Shown: in pieces, positions 46,911 through 57,539 of the stretch | Position numbering within the stretch: the stretch's first letter is position 1 | Layout: each line of letters begins with the position of its first letter | Source of the DNA: Lineus longissimus | Taxonomy: Eukaryota > Nemertea > Pilidiophora > Heteronemertea > Lineidae | Reading direction: 5' to 3' | DNA: 64,000 bases | Assembly: GCF_910592395.1 (NCBI RefSeq) | Contig: NC_088325.1 | Coordinates: 13,766,109 to 13,830,108 of the forward strand | Program-made: the position numbers and the translations under genes | The notes under the pieces: model-generated | What the model saw: only the letters and a program-made list of their open reading frames with translations | Database searches by the model: none | Told to the model about the DNA's origin: nothing

Positions 46911-48895
46911 ATGGATCGTCTAAGTCTCCACGCCATTATTTTAGGGATAATTGTAGCTGGCCTGCTGATGAATGTCTCTGGTAAGTAGGCCTATATACTC
47001 TCTTAAAAATAATGTGGTGATATTTCACTCTTTAATTGACTGAACATTCACATGCAGTTACAGAAGAAGCCTGTGGAGACGGTACAGTCCTCCTCTTCAA
47101 CAACTTTCTTCGGCACAGTGCTGGTTCAGAAATGTTGATGTCGGCGTGCTTTCTGGCAGATATCTTTGTGGAGAAGACACCTTTGAGAAATACGACGTTG
47201 TGGTTGAGTTTTCGGGCTTAAGTAATTCTGAGAATTCTATAGCGCTAAATCCCAATCCACATCATTACCCCACCTACCAGCCTCAAACTCGCCCCAGTGC
47301 CGAAATTTAAAGGAACGAAATCAGCGCCTCTAGTGTCAAGATTGCTATCAGCCTGTACTTCCCGGATTCAAGCTCAACTCGGTTGGTTTCCTTTAATTTC
47401 AGTGTCGGCGTTCACCTACAATACCTGCAAAGGTGTGGGATTCAACCGTTACTGCACCAAAGCGGCCTCCGCCACGTGCTGTCATTCCGGGTTATACGCG
47501 AGCGCCTCCTGTTGCTCGTCAAAAAGAATCTACGCCCGTTGCACCAACACGAATATGAAGAAATCATTTCGATCGTATTCGACTACGACATGCTACTCTG
47601 CGGCCAAGTCCTACTGTTGTCACTTGGGGTTGAGTTCGTCATCTTGTTGTGGTTCGTTTTGGTACACGTACTATCGAAGCAGGAGTCAAGCGTTGTCTAC
47701 TGTCGCTAACACCGGCGTTGGCATTGTAAGCTCTATTGGGTAAGTCGTCATCGGACTACATCTGCATCAGTTCTTGTGACGTCAGTTTCAATTACCTCAG
47801 GCTGCTGCTGAATAGCATTCCGCGAAGATGACGTCACTGCAGCTGCTGCCCTCTATTTCCCCATCGCTGAATTACAGGCAATGTCGAACAAACATGCGGT
47901 TTCGTAATGGATTCAGGCTTTCTAACTAGGGCAGTTAGATTCAATCTGGCACATGTCCGAGTGTTGGAAATACTACATAATTGTTCTGAATATTTCTCTC
48001 TCTGACTCTATGGTATCATTCATGCTAAAAACAATGCAGGGTCAAAGATAATTGACTTTGAAATAAGCTCAAATGCGTAGAAATAAGTGTCGATGTCCGA
48101 CTGTCACGTGACTAAAACGTCATCAATATGTTATGCAAATGACCTTGTGAGCTATAAATAGTAACTTCGCGGGATGCTACTGATACCGTTTCTCATCTAC
48201 CCTACAGTGGTATCTCCCTCTGGTTCCGTACCTGTTGAACATTGAAGTTAGGTTTTACACAATCAAAGTTATTCGTAACTTGACGTTTCAAATGGTTATA
48301 CCATTCTTCTTCAGAAGTTAGTCTGACCGCTAGATGTCGTTACGGACAGACGGCTCCGATCCCACACGCGACTTAGTTGAATATTGCTTTCAGGTACATT
48401 GTCGGCGGTGTCATTGGTGGTATCTTCTTCCTCATTCTCCTCATCGTGATTCCGGTGGTGGCATGCGGCGTCTGCGCAGCGTCAGGGTCTACCAGGCATC
48501 ATAGAAGACGCGGTGTAGGTAAGTTTGGCCACGGTCACGGTGTAACATGTTTGGTTGTTACCATACTTCAGTGTTTCCATGCATTAGACAACTGGAGAGA
48601 CCGTTGCTTCTCAATAGGAAAAAAGATCTAGAGAAAAACGTGTTCATTCTCAAACAATGAGAGGAATTACTCTTTGTCAAACCTTCATTCTCCTCTTCCA
48701 GTGCACGTCAACCAAGTGGTGCCTCCACCGACACAGCAGCAGTACAACCAACCACCGCCACCACAGAGCTTTGGTCAACCACCACCGTACAGCCAGGGAC
48801 AGGGGTACAACCAGGCACCTCCGCAGCAGGCCATGTATCCACCACCCCAGTACCCGCCACCCCAGCAACAAGATCCAGCTTACCCACCAATGTAG
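46911..48895 (+). CDS. Array member 4: 12-cysteine membrane protein with Pro-rich tail
   Basis: Exons 46911-46980, 47403-47739, 48394-48518 and 48702-48895 (phases 1-2-1) give 241 residues. Exon 1 is a signal peptide (MDRLSLHAIILGIIVAGLL). Exon 2 encodes a Ser/Tyr-rich ectodomain with twelve cysteines in two similar halves, each with paired CC...SCC (ATCCHSGLYASASCC, SYCCHLGLSSSSCC). Exon 3 is a membrane helix (VGGVIGGIFFLILLIVIPVV) followed by ACGVCAAS, likely palmitoylated, then basic residues. Exon 4 is a 64-residue Gln/Pro/Tyr-rich tail with PPPYSQG (a PPxY ligand), ending DPAYPPM. I do not recognise the ectodomain module. A further exon-like open stretch at 47059-47222 has the same entering phase and could be an alternative second exon. 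AATAAA follows at 49205-49210. Confidence 0.88.
48530..48660. repeat. Dispersed intronic repeat, copy C
   Basis: In the last intron of array member 4; pairs with 28915-29040 (GTAACATGTTTGG, CAGTGTTTCCATGCATTAGA, AGAGACCG, CAAACAATGAG). Confidence 0.6.
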
Positions 48896-49802
48896 GAGAC
48901 GGGCAACGGCCAATGAATAACAGAGCACAGTCGCGGATGGAAAAAAACATCCACAACGACCTGACCTGTTTCCGTAACTTTTGCGTGCAATTCAAGTGAG
49001 CAGGGTCGGAACGACGTCATCAATACTTAGAGTTCTGGTCATGCGAAAGGAGGATGCGCTCGGCTCACTTCTGTAAATATTCATCCTGAGCTTCAGCGCC
49101 TTTCACTCGACACTCACCGATATTTTCAAAAGCACAAACAAGAAATAGATGATGTTTCGTTACACTGAGTCAACCATTTCTGTAAAATATGCCGTTATTA
49201 TGCTAATAAATGATAGCTGCGATCACTCTGTTGTTTCTAATGGATTCTCACTAAGAAATATGGTAGTAATTGCGACCTGCTGGAAGCTGTTTTTGTATGG
49301 AAAACCATAATTTTATGCCCGAGTTGGTCGTCTAAGATGATTGCATGCCTCAATAGATCGGTAATTTATATTGGACACGCTCAAGAATTCTGTGTCAGTC
49401 GTCAATCGGTTTTTTAAACGACACTGAGTTAATGAAGCATAGCCATCACTTGAAGCCATCAACAAAACTCTAATAAGGCCAACTTCAAGATTTATTTATA
49501 TAAGGTTCAACAACGCCAACTACACAGAGCATATCTATATATCGTTTTGTTAAAGGTCTCCAACAACGACGACGATCTTTATTCATAAGAGACATAAAAG
49601 CTGGATTTGAAAGAAAAGGCTTTCATACCTTATTCTGATAGCGGTGTAGTTTTCATCGGAAAATTTACCATCGCATCTTCAATGATTGGGGATTAATGCG
49701 AGAGAGAAGGCTGATATTTCAGTGACTATAACACTGGTCGAACTCATTGATTTTGTGAGGAATAACTGATAAGTTTTGAATGAACTGTTACTAGAGGATA
49801 AG
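48896..49802. other. 3' UTR of array member 4 and promoter region of member 5
   Basis: AATAAA at 49205-49210. No other gene recognised; sequence is AT-rich. Confidence 0.5.
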
Positions 49803-52106
49803 ATGGAGAGGTTCATGAAACTCAGTGTTGTCGTGTTGGTTCTGGCAATATGCATATTTGCATTCCTACCGTCAGGTAAGTTTTCAACTCGATGAGCCGT
49901 TATCATCCCCGGCAACAAGATTTATCAGTCACTAATTGCCTTCCAAATAATTTAGGTCTTTATGGCGGCATTAACATGGACATCGATAAGATGGCTGGTT
50001 TAATTCTTTACTCAGTAAGACTTCATTATAGGACGCCATGATCTCAACTTCTCAAATTTCACTTCCTTGTACAAAGGGCCCATATTTGCATTTTCTGAAA
50101 GAACCTTTGACGTCACTAACTGGAAGATTTTGGAAAGAAATTTATGGTCATAAATCACACCATACAGACTATTCATGTACATTACAAACCATAACATTTT
50201 GCTATGCTTTGGATATGCATCATTTTATTTGCAAGTCACCGTGGCCTATAAAGTTATTTTGCATGGCGACGAGGCTTCATCACTGTTGGCGACCCGCGAA
50301 CTTTGACATTAAGAACACGCTTTTTTATAAGCTTTTCGTGCGTCAAATTGGAACCTAAGATTAACACTTGATGATAAACTGCATAATAACAGCCAAAAAA
50401 TTACATCGTGGCGATTCTATGATTTCTGAATGTTTACAAAAAGTGGTCTGCCTGAACTTGAACTTGCTACATAATCTGAAAGAGCATCCTTTATGTAGAT
50501 TTTGTTTCAAGGCCAAGAGTCAGCTTCTTTATGACCTTTTAGAACTGTTTGACCTTGACCTTGACGCCCAATGTAAAGGTTATTTGACAGGTGAATCATG
50601 GTTCCAGACCACGAACTACGTATAGTTTCCAGATACCACAGATGAGATGAGTGTATTTTCATTTGACCTTGACCATTGACCAGTCTCTGATGAGCATAGA
50701 TTAATTTTGTCCATCACCCTTATTTTTTTCAGGTAACTCCCGTACCTATAAACGAGTGAAGCGCGCCGCGCTTTATGGAACCTATTACAGAGCAAGCTAC
50801 AGCCGTTACTATTATAGAGCAAGTTATTACGGTGGCAGCTATTATGGCACTAGGTACAGCGGCGGTGCTTCAAGGTAAGTGTGTACATGTATAAGCATTC
50901 AACTCATCTCGTAGCCTGCGATGCCGAGAATGCTGTAGTTGCGAGAGAGGTCCCGTGACGTAGAAATGTCAGGTTGCAGGCGTCAGTGACGTTGTCTCAT
51001 CTCTACATCCGCCACGCTCTAGAGATGAGAACCGTTGGACAATGGACCCGATAGACAACATTTAAAGAGGAGCGTGATTTGATATCATTGATCGAATACT
51101 TTTGACCTGAAATGTTTGCCATCTGGCCAGGAGAAGGAATTAAAGGGGGCCTTAATAAACAAACATTGATGACGTTTGATCCTGCGAAAATCGAGTTCCT
51201 CTTACAGCATGAATAATTTCGATTTACTGTGAGATAAGAGAGACCCCTATCGGCGTCTTCATAACCTCATCTGACCTACCAAGCTTCTGCTTACATGAGT
51301 TCGAAGGAGGAGGAACAGAATTATGTAGAGAGATTCGTATATATGGTCTTCACATTTCTCTTTTCTCCATACATGTTCCCTTATTTTTTCTCATCTGTCA
51401 ACCAAACCGTCTTTTTACACAAAGACAAATATGCCCAGAATATCCTCTCTACAAACATATGAGGAATTATTTTTAATATTTATTTTCATATTCGTGTTTG
51501 TCATTTTCAGCCTAACTATCGGCCTGGTGGTAGGGTCCATCACTCTCGTTGTCATCATTGTCGGGATAGTGCTCTGCTTGAAATTCTGCAAGCGTGGGCA
51601 ACGACAGAATAGGGTTACTGCAATTCAAGGTAATATTGACTAAGAAATGTGCACATATTATCTTTGATACGTTGTGACCTTCTTTCAAGACAAGTCTTTA
51701 GTCTTCCCCTTCCGGCTTGGCATTTGCAGCAGGCAGTGTACATCACTCTAGGAAGCACGGGATAAAACCACTTTTGATGTCATACTACAAAATGGTTAGA
51801 AATAATCATAGTGATATTGTTTTTAGATTTGCCTGCATGCAAAATATTGAGGTACATTGTATATTGTTTGATGATGATATTTCTATTGTAGGTGGAACTG
51901 CCAGGCAACCACCCCCAGGGTACGCAGGTCCACCACCCGCGTATCCAGGATCGCAGCCACTTTATCCGATGCCCACGCAGCCCTATTCCGTCCAGCCGGG
52001 GCCAGCATACAACCAGGCGCACCCCGCCCCACCGTACCCACCGCCGGCTGTCGCTAATGGTGCGGTGGACGCCGCATATCCCCCTGGTATTCCACCGAAG
52101 TATTAG
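49803..52106 (+). CDS. Array member 5: tyrosine-rich membrane protein without ectodomain cysteines
   Basis: Exons 49803-49875, 50733-50874, 51511-51629 and 51892-52106 (phases 1-2-1) give 182 residues. Exon 1 is a signal peptide (KLSVVVLVLAICIFAFLPS). Exon 2 is only about 47 residues: a dibasic KRVKR, a furin-type site, followed by a Tyr/Arg/Ser/Gly stretch with repeated YYRASY and YYG units and no cysteine at all, unlike every neighbour. Exon 3 is a membrane helix (LVVGSITLVVIIVGIVL) then CLKFCKRG. Exon 4 is a Pro-rich tail with PPGY, PPAY and a near-terminal AAYPPG, related to the tails of members 4, 6 and 7. Gene structure makes it a true paralog whose ectodomain has diverged. AATAAA is at 52544-52549. 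Function is unknown. Confidence 0.86.
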
Positions 52107-53158
52107 AATAGAGAAACGTGATTCATGAAGCAACGACCAACGTGGGGTCAGGACAACAGAAATGCAATTTTCACAAGGACTCGCAGTTATTGAAATGTAC
52201 AATTATGCGACCATGACGTCAACATGTTTGATATAGTGTTTTTCATATATCGTTCCGGGCAAAGGTGATTATAGTTGAAGTCAGGAATGTGACCAGATCT
52301 AAACATTTTACCAAAAGGTGAGTGGCAGGAGTAGCGCAGCCTACCAAGTGCCAACGACAAAATGTAAAGCGGGTCAACTATGACACTGACTGCCCATTGG
52401 CTGAGTAACATTACAATTTGTGATGAGAGGTCAGCCAAGTACCTGCTCTGAAAAACACTATAGCCCGAGTAAATACTGTTGTTATTGTCGTAAGTTAAAC
52501 ATTGTGTATATATACATGTATTTTCATTGAGGTGTTCATTTCAAATAAAAACAAACAACAACAAAAACTGATAATCGTTTTTATTGTCGATCACTTTCTG
52601 AAAACTTCCGTAACTTAAAAAAGAAGCTATATTTCCATCGGGCGCCGGTTGGATCATGGAGGAACTGTCTAGATCGGTTAAACCTGAGGCCTATACACGT
52701 GGAAAGAAGTCCGTGACACTGTGTGCCATGCAGTGGTATATCTCTCAGGTAGGCCAAGACCTCATTGGTGCCAAAAGTCATTCACGAATTTTTGTGACGC
52801 ACCAATACTGTCATTATAATTCAAATTTACCATGAGTGTGGGGCATCGGAACATTGCCAAAATATCAAAGAAGGTTATTGCATAGCAACAATGCATATGC
52901 ACAAGGAAGTTATTGACGTAGGTTAAATCAACTACGCAACAGTCAGACATCTTGATATTTCCTACCTAAGATTATTTCATTGCCTTATACACATTACCAA
53001 ATTTCTCGAGGACACTTGGGATACTAGCACCCATTCTAGACTGAACGCTTTATACGCCGCAAAAAAAGCTTCAAGATACGAAGTAACCTATAATACCGTC
53101 ACAAAGTTTCAGAAGAAACCGAACGGAGTCGTGTAGACTTTGATTGGAGATGTCTGCA
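52107..53158. other. Spacer between array members 5 and 6
   Basis: AATAAA at 52544-52549 ends the upstream transcript. I see no gene in the remainder. Confidence 0.5.
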
Positions 53159-54866
53159 ATGGCGTCGCTGCTGAGACCGCGGTGTCTCGTGCTCGTCCTA
53201 TTCGCGGTTGCGGCGTTGCCATCAGGTAAGTTATTTATTTCAAATCGAAGTTTGATCCAGATAGCATGGATGGGGTCGGCTATGAAGATATATGGGCCCA
53301 AATGAGACTCCTCAACGATACGTCGTTCCATGTCAAGAAATTAGGGCGGCCATTTTGAATCCGCTACTCCATGAGTGGATAGGGCGCCAACATCATTCGC
53401 CTTTTACACGTTTTCTGACTAATAGGCGCAAATCGCGCTCGTAAAACAAGTGGACAAAACTCATAACTTGCGATTGAGCCTAAATAGAATCCCGTCCCTT
53501 AAATTTACATGTTATTGATACATCGGTGAAGATGCCTTCTTATCTTTCAGCATCCGTTGCCACATCATGCCGCAGCAATAACATCTACAAAACCTGCTAC
53601 GGATTTGACACTTACTGCTGCAGGTGGACCATCGGGGGCACTTCTTCTTGCTGCAGATACTCCGAGTATAGCTACACCAGCTCTGTCTCGCGTTATGGTA
53701 GCTATGCCTCCACCTCCTGCTACAACTTGTTCAGTTACAACAAGTGTTACAAGGCCACGGACTCGCGTTGTTGCTACAAGACCGCCGGCTCGTCTTCTTC
53801 TTGTTGTAATTACTCTGAATCTCGCTTCACGTCAAGTTTGTACAGAGGAACAGACTCTAATATTAGTTCAGTCTTGATTTCGTAAGTGCACTCTATGTTA
53901 TTTTTCTCTTGTACATGGCGCTTACAGGTTTAAGAGCTTCAGAGAGAATTTTGAAGAGAAAGCAGCAAGAAAGCAATGCGTTCATGTCTCCAGACTGCAG
54001 GCGTATAATGGGCGGGCGTATGGGGCTTTGATATAGGGGGGTACTACTGGGTCAAAATGCATTTCTCAACTCAGCCATCGCAGGTTGGCTGTAGCTCAAA
54101 CCGTTGGCGCAGTATTGGATTCAGTTTGAACTTTCGCAAATGGCCATATTTCCTAATTTCGAGTCGATATCTAGTGAACAAGCTCGTTTTCAATCATTAA
54201 TGTATGTCTTCAATCTTTTCTTCTCATCTAGTATTGATAAAGTTCGAGTCATTTCTTTTTACTAGAAATCGACCCATGTTTTGAATGACATGTCTTGCTT
54301 ATTTCTTGCAGTTACATTATCGGCGGTGTGATTGGAGGTATCATCTTTCTCATCCTTATAATCGTCATTCCAATTGTCGCATGTGGCGCATGCGCGGCAG
54401 CCAGTAACCGAAACAGGAGGGGCACAACCGTCGGTAAATATTAATCTGCTGGACCTGTAAAATGATTCAATTACCACTGCCTAATAGTCCCAATCAGCTT
54501 TGCGTCGCCTGCGTAACTGTATTCAAACCAACTACAATTCAACATCAGGAAAGAGGTTTAAAGTGACAGTAAACGTTTTGTAAAAAAAAATAATTGCGAA
54601 ACCTCTCCCAATTTATTCTGTAATAGCCTTTGCCTCACTTTATTCTTTCAGTGACCTACAACCAGCCTAATCAAGCGTACAATAACCAGGGATACAACCC
54701 GGGACCTCCACCGCCTGGACACGGCCAGCCCCCTCCGCAGGGCCCTCCACCGCCTGGCCCTCCGCCCGGATACAGCCAAGCGCCTCCCCAGTATGGCCTG
54801 ATGTACCCACCGGCGCCACAGTATCCACCACCGACCGCAGTCGACCCTGCCTACCCTCCAAATTAG
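53159..54866 (+). CDS. Array member 6: duplicated six-cysteine ectodomain, membrane helix, Pro-rich tail
   Basis: Exons 53159-53225, 53551-53881, 54312-54433 and 54652-54866 (phases 1-2-1) give 244 residues; an in-frame ATG at 53150 would add three. Exon 1 is a signal peptide (LLRPRCLVLVLFAVAALPS). Exon 2 holds two clear copies of a module C-x8-C-x7-CC-x8-CC followed by YSE..(F/Y)TSS: TYCCRWTIGGTSSCCRYSE in the first and SRCCYKTAGSSSSCCNYSE in the second, separated by a Tyr/Ser linker. Exon 3 is a helix (IIGGVIGGIIFLILIIVIPI) then ACGACAA. Exon 4 is Pro/Gly/Gln/Tyr-rich with PPGYSQ and ends DPAYPPN. The signal exon closely resembles that of member 7 (LLRPR), showing recent duplication. I know no named family with this double module. 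AATAAA is at 55528-55533. Confidence 0.9.
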
Positions 54867-57539
54867 AGTCAGCTAGGACCATAAAGCTTCAGATCCGCCT
54901 GCCCGTCACAAGGATGATAACAGAGCAACCAAAAGCCGACAAATAGCGCCGGTGTGACAGCGGATATAGTCCCCCTGGAGTCATAGTCCGGTAGCATTGT
55001 ATTTGACCAATTAAGCAGCATGATCTATTGTACCGCTAACCCTAACCAAAACATTTAGCAATGCGGGCTATTGTTACACGGACTATCAGCCCTACGACTA
55101 CTATCCCCGCCACACCGGTATAACAGTAACAAATGCCCCCCTGGAAAAAGTGTCCGGCCCTATTGTATTCTGCAATATGGTTCTAATGAGACCCTGACCG
55201 TCAATAGCTCAGAGATTGAAGCGCATAATAGATCCTTTGTTCCCCTGGCATTCTATCCTAGGACATTTTAAACTTCTACACTTCTACAACGGTCATACAC
55301 TGCTGGTGATATACTATGTTCACTTTTCTTCTTCTTTTTGTTAAAGTCTGATGTAAGTACGGTGTAAATACTAAATATGTATAGTTGATTTGTAGTGTAT
55401 TTATGTGCAAGTAACCGTATTGTTCACGGTGAGTAACACAAAAGAAACAGACAAAAGGAATGGGAGGGCCTTGTTTTTATTGTGTTACAATGGTAAACCA
55501 ATACTTTACCGACCGTGTGTTCATTTCAATAAAAATTTCGCTTTGAGAAAAGACCGCTTTATCAGTAACTCCTAAATTGACGCAAAGGACGAGCCTGGAT
55601 CATAATCTCATGACCATCTGAGAACATGGTGCCGTAAACCCATTGTCGATCAAAATGGAACCGAATGCTTATGGGCTTATTTTGAGGGCTGATTTCATAA
55701 GCGGTCTCAAATCAGTGAAACTACATGCATATACTCCGCCAAAGACAGTCGTTCCGTCGTCAATCTTTTCTGTTTGCAAGTCCACACTGAAATATATATG
55801 TCCCAATCGCATGAATTAGAGGACGTATACTACGTCAGGCAGGTTGGGTTTTATATCTATTGAATCGCTTCAGTTCACTGCCGTTTGTAAATAGAAACAA
55901 TCAATAGCTCGAACCGGATATACTTGAACGTAGTATACGCATTATGGCCAGAGACCTCTATTAAAACCTGTGTGCATTACGTGTACATTGTTGTGCATAA
56001 GTTTTGGTAAAAAAAGTACACATTGGACCAATCAATCTGCACAAAATTTTATATGTGTCAAGAAGAACCCTTTCCCAATAGCATAATAAAGTTTAAAAAC
56101 ATTCCAATACCGATTGCCTGAGAAAAAGAGATTTCCGTACACCATATCCATCAAAACGTCACTGGCGCATTGATATGGCCCTGTCAAAGTACAAGTTCTA
56201 AACTGACCAGTGAGACCACATTTTCTTAAATATATTATCAAAAAGCATATTTCTGTGATGGCCTGACTCTGTAGATTAAGAATCAACCACAGATTGAGAA
56301 TTAATTCCACTTTGGTCCATCCCAGCCATGTATTTACCACAACTTGACATTTTGATAAGCTCTATGTGTGCCACACTTCCGGTCGTGGATGAATACATGA
56401 CTCTGCCCTTATAACAGTTCAGATTTGGCTATCCCCTCGGGACTGACAAGTGCTGTCCTTAATAGAGAGGTGTCCTGATTAGAGAGGTCAAATTGAATAG
56501 AAACAACTAATTTGGGACCAAACCTGGTGTATATCATCATGATTATACAGTATGAAGTCGCCGCTAAGTGCCAGCTACGCCTACGCAAGCTTGGCCAGGG
56601 TCGGGGACAACAACATGCCTTCACGGTCAAAGACGCCAGACAATGATGTATGCGTGATATCTGACCAGGATCCCTTTGGAATTTCCAACATAAACATCCC
56701 AACTCAACCACATCAGCCAAAGACCTATTCACTTTTTATTGGTTCTACTCATCAACTGTAGTCCAGTTATTCCATGACAATAATCGCTGCATACAAACGT
56801 ACAGGGCTATACCCCCAAGTAGACGAGTCCATTCACAATACCAGTCGGGCACGTTTTCATACCGGTTATACACCGCCGGCTTTAAAATATACACTTGTTA
56901 ACCGTTAATAACGAAGTGCCATTGGCCGGTTTTTCCTGTCTGTATAGCATGATATGCTTGTGACGCACTTGTCTTGGCCCTATTATATTTCCCCTAAAAA
57001 GAGTTTACTGTGTACAAGCGCATCATATCCAGACCCTGCTATACCGTCAGGAGGAGGTGCTCAACCACTCTCTTCTAATCTGGGTGTGAATGTTTGGTCG
57101 TGGTTCCTTGGCAAATACCCTTGATAAGAGTACAAAATACCGCTTTTAAGTTGTATTTAAGTGGGTGATCGACGTCAAGGCGAGACACGTGTTGTGATCT
57201 TGTGATCATGGAATACGTTACTACAAAGCAACACTGATAAAACTATTTTGATATTGCACAAAGAAGGTTTATAGGTTTAACGCCACTTGGCAACAGCAAG
57301 AGATATTCATTCGTCCTGAATGAAAGTCATTGATTGCAATAAACACATTGGTGAAATTCCGTGGCCAAATATCACGGTTGTTTTGAGTCTCATATAATAG
57401 CAAGGACACCTTGGAACAGCGTAGGACTGCATTGGACGATCGCGGACCAAATAGCCGCCAAGACGGAGCCTAGTACGATTGTGTCTTTCATTCTCGGCGT
57501 CGTGTAACGAAGAGGAGAGTGGATTTGTGAGATCTTGCC
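54867..57539. other. Spacer between array members 6 and 7
   Basis: Holds the 3' UTR of member 6 (AATAAA at 55528-55533), one copy of an inverted duplicate (55140-55280), and at 56440-56500 a stretch with repeated TAGAGAGGT words typical of interspersed repeats. No gene is supported. Confidence 0.5.
55140..55280 (+). repeat. Dispersed repeat, inverted relative to 57765-57910
   Basis: GTGTCCGG, CTATTGTATTCTG, GACCGTCAATA, GAAGCGCATAATAGATCCTTTG and TAGGACATTTTAAACTTCTA run here in the order opposite to their complements at 57765-57910. Confidence 0.8.
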
